Under the pieces are notes generated by a model. It ran no database searches. It had not been told where the DNA came from and saw only the letters and a program-made list of their open reading frames with translations. This document shows positions 9,793 through 20,582 of a DNA stretch of 64,000 nt, one piece after another. Position numbers and translations under genes: made by a program. Position 1 is the stretch's first letter, and every line of letters starts with the position of its first letter. Source of the stretch: Pleurostoma richardsiae (lineage: Eukaryota > Ascomycota > Sordariomycetes > Calosphaeriales > Pleurostomataceae); NCBI GenBank assembly GCA_030052745.1, contig JANBVO010000006.1, positions 992,001-1,056,000 of the forward strand, read 5' to 3'.

Positions 9793-10764
9793 ATGTCGTT
9801 AGTACTCCTCAAGAACGTCTTCTTCCGGGGAACAGCCACACCAGGTCCCTCTCCAGTGAATGAGCGGACCAGACTGCTCGGCGGCCCAGAACCAGCACCA
9901 CCTGCAGAAGCAGATTCCGACCTCGAGTCGCAGACCACGCAGGTCGAGGATTTGGAGCGGCGGAAATCACTCTCCAGATCCAAGAGGTTCAAGATCAACG
10001 CCCGGGTCATCTCCGACGCGACGATCGGGCTCTCCGATGGCCTCACCGTGCCCTTCGCCCTGACGGCCGGCCTGTCAGCGCTGGGCGACACCCGCGTCGT
10101 CATCTTCGGCGGCCTGGCCGAGCTGATCGCGGGTGCCATATCCATGGGCCTGGGCGGCTACCTAGGCGCCATGAGCGAGCAGTGAGTTCTCCCCTCCCAA
10201 AAAATATGCATCCTCAGAATTTACCCCGCTGACAATCGTCCCCGCAGAGCTTCCTACAACGCAACCCGCCACGAGACGGAGCAGCTCGTCCTCCGCTCCC
10301 CGCGCGAGGCCCTCTCCGCCGTGCACTCGGTCCTCGCGCCCTACGGCGTGCCCCCCAAGACCCTGGACGAGCTGGCCTCCCACCTGTCCTCGTCCCCGTC
10401 CCTCCCGGACTTCCTCATGCGCTTCCAGCACTGCGCCGAGGAGCCCGCCCCGACGCGCGCCCTCGTCTCCGGGCTCACCATCGCGTCGGGCTACTTCCTG
10501 GGCGGCCTCGTGCCGCTCGTGCCCTACTTCTGCATGGCGCACATCTACGCCGCGCTGTGGGTCTCGGTCGGCGTCATGGCCGCCGCGCTGTTCGGCTTCG
10601 GCTACGCCAAGACGTGCGTCGTCGCGGGCTGGAGCGGCGGCAGCGCCGTGAGGAGGGGCGTGCTCGGCGGCCTGCAGATGGTGGTCGTGGGCGGCGCGGC
10701 GGCGGGCGCGGCGATGGGGCTGGTGAAGGCGTTCAACCAGGCGACGGACACGTGTGACGGTTAG
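9793..10764 (+). CDS. CCC1: Vacuolar iron transporter, CCC1/VIT family
   Basis: Exons are 9793-10181 and 10248-10764, with a 66-nt intron (GTGAGT, branch GCTGAC, acceptor CAG), giving 301 aa. A hydrophilic N-terminus of about 80 residues precedes the family core: SDATIGLSDGLTVPFALTAG in TM1, then GGLAELIAGAISMGLGGYLG in TM2, then the metal-binding loop with SEQASYNATRHETEQLV. Three further hydrophobic segments follow. VIT proteins import Fe2+ (and Mn2+) into the vacuole in exchange for protons and protect against iron excess. The Glu-rich loop residues expected for ion binding are present. In Aspergillus the orthologue cccA is repressed by HapX when iron is scarce, which fits the sites found upstream. 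Confidence 0.93.
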
Positions 10765-11349
10765 AGGTTTCTCCCCAGGTTTGGGGGTCCTGCTTGGTTG
10801 CTTGAATCGTATGTCTCTGCTCTGATACACTAGAGATGTGTCGGTCTGTTTGTTGCGAGGCGTCCAAAAAAGGGCATACCATTTGGATTGGTATGGGATG
10901 GGAGAAAGGCTCCCAGGGTGATGGATACCCGCCTGCGAGGTTTGAGAGCCTCTGGCTCCATGATGATGTTATGATACTTGTACGATTAGACCGTTTGAAG
11001 ATCTGATCTGGCGGCACCTGCTCAATGAACCGCCTTCTCTTCTCGCGTTTACCTGAGTATCATCATCGCAGAGTGTATTGCGTAATGGTGCGAGTAATAC
11101 CACAGTTCTGATGATGTGCAGGAACTTTTGAGAGGCAAGTCTCAAAAGTAATAGCCTAGCGGATAGTGGAGGTCACGCGAAAGGCAAAGTTCGAGCATGT
11201 CTGATGCCACTATTGAGTGGGTATATCGTAGGTAACTAGTAGTATAGCTCGCACTGACCTCGCGTTAGATTGCGTCCATCCCCTATCCGCGTATTCTACC
11301 CAATGCTATGCTGTGTGATGCTATATGCAATGTCGCCGCGATATACACT
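10765..11349. other. Intergenic, 585 nt, between convergent genes
   Basis: It contains the 3' flanks of the iron transporter and the GH47 gene. Apart from AT-rich stretches no structure was recognised. Confidence 0.4.
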
Positions 11350-13321
11350 TCAACGAGGCTTGCCCACGATCCTGACGGGGTGCGCCTCCGTGTTGAAGAC
11401 GAACTCGTTCGTGTGGTCCGCCTTGACCTGAAACGGAGCATCCTGGGCACCGAGTCAGTAACACCAAAGCACCACGTTCTTCCCTTCTCTCTCGAATACA
11501 CAATGCGGGAGAGAATGGGGTAAACTCACCTCGGCATGGATCAGGTAGCTGTACTTCAGCACCTCCGCGAACCAGAAGCTCTCCTGGAAGTCGTCGAACC
11601 CGCCGCCGCCCACAACATTCACGTCGTCGATGGAGCTGTACCCGCTCCCCGCGGCGCACGTCTCGTTGATGGCGACGAACGCCTCCCACGCCCACTCCTG
11701 GTACTTGGGGTCGCCGGTGGCGCGGTACGCGTAGTAGTAGCTCTCCATGACCTCGGGCCGCAGCACGTACCCGCTCGAGGTGATCCAGAAGCCGTGCGCC
11801 CCGTAGAAGCCGGCCTGATCGTCGGGGACCGCGTCGCTGGCCGGCCGGTGTCGGCTGTCGACCCAGCGGAACTCCTCGGGACCGATGTGCGTCGCCGTCG
11901 AGGCGTAGGTGTCGCGGCAGCCGTCGACAAGGGTCAGGCCGAAGGCCACGTACTTGGGCGTGTTGAGCTCCAGCCCGGCGAGGATGAAGTTCCCGCCGTC
12001 GAAGCAGGCCACTTTGGATTGTCGAGGGAGTGTTAGCCGTGGTATGTCCACTTGAGGAACACTCGGGAGGGTAACGGGAGAAAACGAGTATGCTACGGGC
12101 CGCAGATACGCGGGTTGCACATGTCCGTTCTATCTATACGCCGTGCAAGGTAGGACAAGGAAGGGGAAGGGTGGCCTATATAGTGCTAGGGGACACAAGC
12201 TTACAGTGCTCCGAAAAAAAATCCAGGGTTGTCGCATTATTGTAGTAGGCGAGGAAGGTCAGGTCCGGCCGCGACGTCGGGTGCGAGGCGAGGTACTTGA
12301 TGGACGAGTCGGCGGCGAGGATCCAGCGGTCCTTGTAGAGGCCGAAGCGCGTCGGGTCGTACAGCCACATCTTGATCAGGTACTCGTAGAAGGAGTCAGT
12401 GCCGCCCGTCCAGCCCCCGGAGCTGTCGAGGAAGTTGCCGTTAGACACATTGACATTGGTCCCGATCAGGCCCGGGAAGGGCTCGCCCAGCGCCGGCTGC
12501 GGGTCCAGGAGGTAGCTCTCGCCCTTCTGCGCCAGCTCGCCGTACTCGGGGTTGCCGGTCAGATCGCTAAGGCGGGTCCACTCTAGAACGAGCGTGCCGA
12601 TGGTGGCAATGCCGTTGGTGGTAGAGTTGGCTATGCGCGGGGGGTCAAAGTAGAGGTTGTTGTCCGGGACTCCACTCGGAGTTGTGAAGGCGACCTTGAG
12701 GTTGTCTGCGAGGCGCTTTGCCTGCGACAGGATGGAGTCGACCTTGTCCTTATCGCTGGCATAGTCCGACAGCGGTCCGGTAAGGAGGTCATAGGCTGCT
12801 CGTACTGGATTAGCCAAGAGTTGGGACTGTTCCCTTTGGTTCTAGCCGTACCCGACAAGAGGCCACCAAGGTAGCGAATGGTCGTCTCGAATAACGACAC
12901 CTCTGTTGTCGTGTTGTCGAAGTTTATGGTGGGGACGTAGTCCAGGATCTGATCAATGACCTCCTGATCTCCCATGACCAAGGCCGTGCTGAAGGCGTCC
13001 ACTGCACTTGCACCCCAGCCATTCCTTTATGCAGTCAGTCTTCAGTGCTCGAAGTGGTCCCTCAGTAGTCTCGTCAAGCGGCTCTTACCGATCGTCCTCC
13101 CAGGTGTTCGACACGGGCCTTAGCGAGTCGTGCGGGAAGGCGTATTGGTAGTACCCGTCCCAGCCGTGACGGAAGGCTGCTTTCACTGCGTCTGCTCGAG
13201 TGGCATTATACTCATAGTACGGAAAGGAAGAGCTGCCGTCTCTAGCCACTGGCGACGAAGGGAATGCGGTTCCGAGGGAGGCGACTCCCAAGACAATGGC
13301 CCAGGAGAACATTGGATACAT
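11350..13321 (-). CDS. Secreted GH47 class I alpha-1,2-mannosidase
   Basis: Minus-strand exons are 13321-13089, 13024-12852, 12795-12205, 12011-11530 and 11442-11350, with introns of 64, 56, 193 and 87 nt, giving 523 aa. An N-terminal hydrophobic segment ([17 protein letters not shown]) is a clear signal peptide. GH47 landmarks are present: [29 protein letters not shown] after splicing, [43 protein letters not shown] and a terminal [10 protein letters not shown]. These enzymes use calcium to trim alpha-1,2-mannose from N-glycans, in the secretory pathway or outside the cell. With a signal peptide rather than a type II anchor it resembles the Aspergillus secreted enzymes. Two introns use AAG acceptors, chosen because only they keep frame and motif. 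Confidence 0.93.
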
Positions 13322-15293
13322 AGTTGACGGAGGAGACCGAGCCACGCTGACACAACAAGCCCGAGAAGAAGCGAGTGGGCGTGCCTCGTATAGGCGGCAC
13401 ACACCTAGGAAGGTAAGAAGAGGGAAGATATATATAATAAAGCGGGTGAGGGAGGGAGGGAGGGACGGGTGTGCCGCGGCCAGCAGACCGAAATCCTGGG
13501 AAAGACATATTGCGGGCCACCCATCCAGATTTGGTGGCCCATCGATCGTAGTCTCGCGATATTGTGAGTTCCGGGATGCACCCGTGAGAGTTCAGTGCAA
13601 CGGTAGCGTACCTGCATAAGGGGAGATCACCAGGAGGTGACCAAGGCACCAGGTTCAAGCCTTCTCCAAGGAGTCGACGAAAGGGAAGCCTTAGATGTCG
13701 ATCTTTGGCCCGATACCACCACCACGACTTAGCTCCTGCATGAACTTACAGCAGCTTCGGCGGCTCAGCAGCTCCAACAGGAGCCGTCATTGGGCAATTG
13801 CTGCGAGACCTGCCTAATTAAGCAGGAATGCAACGCGAAGACTTCACGTTACCTGAGTTCGACGAGGGATTGTGACCCATGCTTCTGCACTGGCCAGGTC
13901 CATGTCATGGGCGTCTTGATCCAGGGCCATAATAAGCTTGGGCCGAGGGCACGAGCAGGTGAGCAAACAACCCTGAAGACGGAGGGGTACAGGGGCATCC
14001 AGAAGCCCATTCAGTCTATCAGGGTACGAGCCAACGACTGTGGGGAAGAGAAGGATAGTTTATGGCAACCCTGGTTGGAAGGACAGTAAGGAGCATGTTG
14101 GTAGCAGGACGCGAAAAAAGACTCACGCGCCGAATGAGACAGCTGTCGTCATTCGCCGGGTGGGAAGATGAGGGTCGACGCTCAAATGAAGGCCAGGGAA
14201 GCGGCCTGGTGTAAGATTCAAGACACGGGTTGTGAGCGAGAGAAGGGCCGAAGATCGCAATGACCGTCAGCCCTCTTTGACTCTTCTGTACCGGAGGACA
14301 AGCAGGCTTTAACCTTGCCAGATAACGTGCGCATGCAATGGAACATGACGAGAGGAAGATGACTGACGGGGCCACCCGGACCAACTGATAGCCAGAGATG
14401 CAGAGCTGCGTAGATGCAAGCATGGATACGGCGAGCTTGGAAGGCCTCCCTCGCCTAGCAGTACCAGATCTACTCCGCACGCCCACGTTCGTTGGTGAGT
14501 CGGTGACACCGTAGACGACAGCCAGCAGAAAACCGAGCAGATAAATATAAAGGACAATCAAACGGCTATAGTGCAGCGGAAGTCATCCCTGTCTCGTGGT
14601 TATAGACGCAAAGAAGACACGAGGAGGAAGTGATAAGCAGAGGGGTGACAACTCCTCTTCTCCACCACCCCAACTGCCAACTGCCACGGACGACCTGCCA
14701 AGAAGAGGTGCCGTGGGCGGAACCCCTGAAGAAACTGATCCTTCGGGCTTAGGACCGCGGGGCAACACAAGCCTCGCCCGCTTGCCGACATCTGCCGGAC
14801 CACTAACACAACGCTAGATGGACGGGCTGTCGTCAGGCGACGCTCCCCCGCATGCGCAGTTGCGATCTCCACACCACGGCGGAGGCACATGGCAAACTCG
14901 CCGACGAGCTATAATGTCTCCCGCTGTGCGACATGCGGGTTGCTGCTCGTGTGTCGAATCTCACATGGACGCGAGCGGACACGGGCCAGAGTCGTTCCGC
15001 ATGCGCCGAAATCTTGATTTCTCTATGGCAATGCCAACCCTTCTCCTTAAAGTCGCCTAGGGCGAGATTCTACGCTCTACTAGGCGGTTGCTGGTTGCTG
15101 GTCAGCATCCACATGTCTCTTGGACCATGGTTGTGTCCCGTGCAACAAAATCCGCGGCACGAGTCCTCCGTGCTGTTAGTCTTGACTTGCTTTGCCACGA
15201 GGCTTCGCCTGGGCGCGAATGGAGTCCCGTCTTCCCTCAGCAGGTATCAGTTCCAGCTGCAATGTCTCTTTCTCGATGGGTGTCGCTGGAATC
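13322..15293. other. Non-coding stretch, 1.97 kb
   Basis: Short ORFs on both strands (for example 14019-14561 minus) show no family motif and uneven codon use. No repeats or RNA genes were recognised. It contains the upstream region of the GH47 gene, including a short purine-rich GGGAGG run near 13450. Confidence 0.4.
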
Positions 15294-16667
15294 TCATCCC
15301 TTGTCCCGTAGTCTCGCCAATGCGGCTGCGACCCCGTCGCTCAGCTGCTCGTGGCTGCCCGGCGCTGCAGATGATGACGACAGCGGTCCGCCAGCCCTTT
15401 CCTTCTCCTTCTCCTCAGCCATCTTGCGGCTTTCCTCGATCGCCATCGCAAGCATAGCCTCGTCCTCATCTTCATTGTCTGGGTCGTATATCTGGTACTG
15501 CCGCGGCTTCTTCCGTTGCTCCTGCGCCTTCTCTGCACTCTGGATCTGTTCCCGATCCTCGTCTGCAGCTCGTCGTTCCGCCATGTCCCTGAGAGGTACT
15601 GTACTAAGCGGCACCGCCTGCTCCAGCCGGGCCCTCTGCTGGCTCCCGCCCTCGCCAGCCTCCCGATCCGCCGCGGCGCCCAATTTCCTCTTGGCTGCCT
15701 TCCTCGCTCTGAACGGCTCCTCGACCGCCTTGCACCACGCCCGTACCTTCTTCTCGCCCCACCCGCTCACGGTGGCCACCTGCTCCGGGTCAGCGTTGAC
15801 CGCGGCCCGCAGGCTGCCGAACGTGCTGACCAGCCCAACGGCGTCCGCCTTGTTAATGCTCCGCGGCACTGTGACGAACTCGACAAGGCGCTCGGCGTAG
15901 CCCGTCGCCTGCTGGCCGCGGATGGCGGCGGCGCTCGCGTGCTCGTACGACTTGTACAGCTCGAGGTAGCGGGCAGCCTCGGCGGCGGACCAGCAGAGGA
16001 TGAGGGTGACGTTGTTGACGAGGGAGGTCTTGGAGAGCTCGCGCAGGGAGTCCTCGTGGTTGGGGATGTCGACCATGGCGAGGAGGATGCGTAGGTTGAA
16101 TTTGCCCTGCAGGTTGCGGATGCGTGTGTAGATGTATTCGGGATGCAGGCGGTGGTACTTGAGGCTGCGTAGAGAGAGCGCGAGTTAGCTTACATGATTC
16201 CTCTGCCGCACAGAACAAATGCTGGAAGGCAACGGCGAGAAGGGACACTCGCGAACCGCGGATGAGAGCGAAGTTCACCTCAGAAACAGAGCGCATGTCG
16301 TAAGGCCCAGCCCGTAGTCAGCAGGAATGTCGCTGTACTCCCAGGGCAGCGACCTCAGGCAAGCCAGGATCGGGTTGCCCTTCTGCCGCGGCGACACCAG
16401 GATCGACGAGCCGCTCGAACGCGTCGGCAGCGCCTGAGGCGTGGGCTGGACGATCTTTGTGGACCCACTGCTGCCTGTGCTGCTTGGCGGTGCCCGGTCG
16501 AGCCTCTGGGGGGTCGGCTGCTGGATCTTGCGCGGTGCTGGCTGCTGCTGCGGTCGCTGCGGGATGGGACGCGCCTGCTGGCCCGGAGGTGGCCGGGATG
16601 ACGGGCCCGACTCGGAGGCCGCGAGGGCCGCGAGGAAGTCGGCGTCGGCGCCGAAGTCGTCATCCAT
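15294..16667 (-). CDS. RAD10: DNA excision repair protein ERCC1/Rad10/Swi10
   Basis: Minus-strand exons are 16667-16279 and 16164-15294, with a 114-nt intron (GTGAAC donor, CAG acceptor), giving 419 aa. The first ~100 residues are Pro/Gln-rich and disordered. The central nuclease-like domain spans from SSILVSPRQKGNPIL through [25 protein letters not shown], the Rad10 hallmark across the splice junction, to the segment around ILCWSAAEAARYLELYKSYE. A helix-hairpin-helix pair follows, with SINKADAVGLVSTFGSL and VSGWGEKKVRAWCKAV. An unusual Glu/Lys-rich tail of about 120 residues ends the protein. Rad10 pairs with Rad1/XPF to cut 5' of bulky lesions in nucleotide excision repair and to trim recombination flaps; the active site belongs to the partner. 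Confidence 0.94.
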
Positions 16668-17513
16668 GCTGTGGATTGAGGCACGCTTCAGGCCATGATG
16701 ATGCCTAGATTGTAAGAGTGTTGCGGTGCGTCGGCGGCCACGCGCGGTTTAATCGAGTAGTATCGAACCTCAGGTTGGTAGCTTCTAGGTTCCCTTAGGC
16801 AGAGAGGTATGTGAAAAAGGTGGGCGATATGACGTTCGCCGGCCCACTAACTACTAGGCGGCACTGTTATAGAGAAGTGCCGACGCTTCACGGCGCAGCA
16901 GAATACCTAGGTAGGTAGTCTAGTACCTAAGGTAGGTAGGTAGATATCCGAGTTACCTAAACCACCAGAATCCAAGAAATTTAGAGACCTGATCGGCCAT
17001 GATCCATGCGAGACAAGCTATAATAAATTACCAGGTGTGTAAGTTATCAAGGTACCTAGGAAATCAGGGTACACCAACAACAAGTACACTGAGAGCTAAT
17101 CGAGAAACCTGGGAAATGCCGGCAAGGCAAGAGAACATCCATCACCAGTCAGTCCCTCCTTCACTCACACGGAGTGGGTGATGCCCATGATGGCTATCTG
17201 CGGAGGATTGTACTATCAGGAAACATGACTCGAGGGCCCCTGGCCTGCGGAGGAGAGGAACTTGTACTGGAAAACAACTCAAGGAAAGCATGCATCAGGA
17301 ACGTCACAGTTTGCGAGCGTGTAAAAAGTGACAAGAAGGAAGAAAATGGATGATAAAGAAGAACAAGCGAGTGAAGAGGTACAACGTTCCAGACACAAGT
17401 AATCAGGCGACTCTTGACTGCCGAGTCCGACGGCAGTTCATAGAAAAAAGACCGTCATGTCAACGCTCTTACATCCTCGGTTCCTCCATCACTTCACCGA
17501 CCTCTTTGGACGG
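16668..17513. other. Intergenic, 846 nt
   Basis: No coding frame is supported here. It contains the short ACCTAGGT-type repeat patch described separately and AT-rich sequence on either side. Confidence 0.4.
16905..17056. repeat. Cluster of short ACCTAGGT/TAGGTAGG motifs
   Basis: A patch of palindromic and near-palindromic units built from TACCTAGGTA and TAGG repeats runs from about 16905 to 16945, with further ACCTA units to 17056. Such simple motif patches are scattered in many Sordariomycete intergenic regions. No function is evident. Confidence 0.4.
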
Positions 17514-18092
17514 CTACTTCCGTTGCGCTCGAGCTTTCTTAATGCCTTGAGGTTTCGTGTTCTTAGCTGCTGTTAGCTTCGTCGACGACCCGCGACTGCG
17601 AAGACCTGCTCTGCTTGTCTTGGGTGTGGCCAGAGGTCTTGGTGCTGCCAGCGCCTCGTATAGCAGCGCTGTGTGTCACCCTTCTGGCAGCATGCCAAAC
17701 TCTGGCAGCAGCCTTGCAATCCTCCGGCTGGCCCGCTCCTTTTGGTATGTCTTGCGTTGCCTCCTACGACGCTGGGTTGCTGCCTTCGGGGTGTCGCCCA
17801 GCTCCTTGAGCGCGTGAACCGGTCTGGACTGTCCGGGCTGCACAGCTCCGCGACCACCACTTTCATCTGGGCTGGTTGGCCCTGAGTTGGAGTCGTACGT
17901 GCGGGTTGCGCTGTTCTGCTCCTCACCCCTAACTCCATGGGCAATCGGGATGTGGAACTCGTTGTCCACCTCCTCTTGGTTTCGCACCACCAGCGGCTGA
18001 GAACGCATCGGGCGCCCCAGCATCCGCTGCAGAACTTTCTGGAATTCCTCCTCAGGTAGTTCCTTCTCGTCATCTTCCCCCTCGGCATTCAC
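17514..18092 (-). pseudogene. Unrecognised ORF with an in-frame TGA, possible gene fragment
   Basis: The minus frame read from 18092 (a GTG; no ATG is nearby and the frame stays open to about 18130) encodes an acidic opening with KELPEEEFQKVLQRMLGRP, then a polar middle and a basic stretch with QRRRRQRKTYQKERASRR. It stops at TGA 17678-17676. The same frame continues for 53 codons in coding-like fashion (HTALLYEALAAP, then a Lys-rich end with KKARAQRK) to TAG 17516-17514. This looks like one protein interrupted by a single stop, or a readthrough stop; a CGA-to-TGA change, the kind left by RIP, would explain it. The family is not recognised, and the upstream part overlaps the kinase remnant on the other strand, so an intact gene is unlikely. 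Confidence 0.35.
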
Positions 18093-18114
18093 CCGCTCTT
18101 CGGTTAGGGCCAGG

Positions 18115-19280
18115 GTCGAGATGGAAGTTAACTTGATCCAGGCACTGAAACATGTAAGCTGAGCGTCTGGTCCTGTCGCTCGTCATGCTCACAAACTAGT
18201 AGGGAAACATCGTGCCATAATCTCCATGTTCAGGGCTTCAGGATTGACCAAGATATCGAAATCTTCATGCCCCTGTATGAGGGCAGTCTTCTTGAGTTGA
18301 TAGGCCGAACGAGAGAGAAGGAGAAAGATGCAGCACCAGAGTCAATGATGGCCACGTTGAAGGTCACGGTCCACAGCATGTTGTCGCAGATTCTGGATGC
18401 GCTGGACTTCATCCACACGCGCGATCCCCCAATCATCCATCGGGACATAAAGCCTGCAAACATTCTCTACAGGAGGGAGCAGTTCTTTCTGACGGACTTT
18501 GGCATTGCGAAACACGATGATTTCCACAGGACTGCGATTGGAACTCCATGGTATATGGCACCTGAGGTTTTCATGAACCATGACCAGACGACAAAGGTCG
18601 ATATATACGGACTCGGGGCCACCATCGTGGACTGTTTGGCGGGATTCCCAGAGGGAAAGATGCCGTTTCAGCAGCAGCACCGGTGCCTTCAGCTGTATCT
18701 TGCAAACCACACACCGGAGTATGCACCTGTGCTGGCCGATTTTGCCGATCAGCGTCCGACAGCTCGTTGGCTCCTCGATCACGTCGTCCCTTTGTCCAGT
18801 CAGGCCCCATCTCAACTTCCGAAAAGTGATCTCAGCCTTTCAGGACTCCAATTGTCGTCAACCCTCCCCAGGGCAGATGGAACGACTACGACGTCCTCGC
18901 CCCCCCTCACTCCCATGGCCTGGACACAGACGGTAGCCACCCAGACACTATGGGTCAATCCCCATTTTGGATCAGAAGATGAGCGCATGCGCGCGCAGCA
19001 AAATCCAGTGGCAGTACTACTATCAGCTGCGACTTTGGATCAGCCAGCGCAGAGAGCCATCGGGCCCGGGTCCATCAAGTCCACAAAGTCTGTAGATGGG
19101 CGGCAGAGGAAAGATCAAGGGCGCAATGGATCGTCCCGGGGTTCGCGCCATACACCGTCCCAGTATGCGGGGGTGACGAAGCCAACGCCATCAGGTCGAA
19201 GGCTACGACCGAGGCCGAAACCCTCCCAGAAGGCGCAAAAGGCTATGGCATCGGAAATGCAGCAACATCCGAGCGGCTGA
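18115..19280 (+). pseudogene. Protein kinase lacking its N-lobe (remnant or truncated gene)
   Basis: The ORF from ATG 18267 to 19280 (337 aa) holds the C-lobe of a Ser/Thr kinase: HRDIKPANIL catalytic loop, DFGIAKHD, GTPWYMAPEV activation segment and VDIYGLGATIVDCL, then a Ser/Pro/Lys-rich tail. Before it, 18115-18153 encodes an alpha-C-like helix (EMEVNLIQALKH), followed by a plausible intron (GTAAGC at 18154, acceptor at 18202) and GNIV, after which the frame is displaced by one base relative to the main ORF. The glycine-rich loop and the ATP-binding lysine are not found upstream, where an unrelated minus-strand ORF begins. I infer a kinase gene that lost its 5' part and gained a frameshift; a shorter expressed pseudokinase starting at 18267 cannot be excluded. 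Catalysis is unlikely. Confidence 0.6.
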
Positions 19281-20582
19281 TGTTCACACTCCCTGGCACC
19301 TCGGGAAGAGGAACCAACACTGCTCGATGAGTCTCGAATCAGCCGACCATGTCCGCGACTCTACGTTTCTCAGTCGGAAAGAGGGAATGCTGGTCTACTG
19401 GAGAGGTTCCAGTCGAACGCAGATGATATCGTTAGTCGCGCTGTAGGGGTTGTGACGAAGTCAGCCTCTCCAAGCCTACGGTCTCGGATAGGCATGGCAG
19501 TTATCATCTAGCATGTACCGACCTCCCGAACGGCAGACGGACACGCCCCTAATTTCCGTCATTTCTGGTCTCTCGTGATTGTATTGGCGGAATCGACGAG
19601 TGGTACCCGCTGGACGGAACGTACTGTGACGGGACAGTGGTCCCGAAGAGGAAGCTGGCTGGCGAGTGACGCTGTCGGAGAAAAGCCCAGAGGTTGCTGA
19701 TTGCCCAGTTGTTCCAGGCCGACTCCGAGCTTTCGAGCGGGATCTCGAGAAGTACAGTTGGCGGGCCATCATTCACTGTCCTTAGGAGATGAAGCAGCTC
19801 AAGGAAGAGCGGGAAGTTTCCTGTCGAGCTGGCATTTCTGCCTATTTAGCTTCTGCATTGAAACTGAGGACTCGGCCGAGTTACAAGACAGGTATCTCAG
19901 CATTTCTTCTTGCTTCGTCCGTTCTCAGGGAGTGTATAGGGCACGTCAGAATGAAGGTGCATCACCGAGGGCGGTAACTGTCTGGAGCATTTCAGGAATT
20001 TGCATTATAGATATAGATAGATCACAACGGGGACGTAAATTGCTTGAAGTCGGTAGTCCAGTCATTTCGTTGGCAATGTCTCTTCAGATTGTCCTATAAG
20101 CAACGTGACGGTCATGTAGCACAACTGACTGCATGTGGTGCGAGATCAGGTCTTGGGCCGAATAACAGTCCTGTTTGACTTGGACTTGACGTGCTGATAC
20201 CCTCCTTTCAACGCAAGTAGCATTCAATGTGGAGAATTACTGCAAGAGCGCCTGCTCACCTCGCAATTGACCAGGTGCTTCATTGTATTTCACAGTCAAT
20301 AGATGGCATGGCATGCATAGTATGACGGCCAATCAGCCGTTGCAGTGTTCTTCCAACGCCTCTCTCGGGTGATTGTTGGCGATAAAGCATGCATCGGAGG
20401 GCGAAACCCTGCCCGGAATGCAGACCCGACCTCGGCTGTATCCGCCGGCGGGGGATCGCGTTGCGATATCATACCAGGCAGGGCCGCTGCGGGAGATCTC
20501 AAGCTGCGTCTTCACTCCTTCAGCAACTACAAGCCAGTTACGTCTAGGAACATCGCACATCTCCCGGACAACCCTCAGGGAT
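19281..20582. other. Non-coding stretch, 1.3 kb
   Basis: Nothing supported. Short frames such as 19789-19977 lack motifs and splice context. It includes the region upstream of the methyltransferase gene. Confidence 0.4.

Noticed and set aside
14019-14561. Minus-strand ORF of 180 codons with a hydrophobic start
   Set aside because: No motif, mixed codon use, and no splice support; treated as chance.
15088-15900. Long plus-strand ORFs opposite ERCC1 (also 47650-49443 opposite UTP14, 33236-34042 opposite LGD1)
   Set aside because: They mirror GC-rich coding DNA; composition is Arg/Ala/Ser-rich with no family motif, and the opposite strand carries clear domains.
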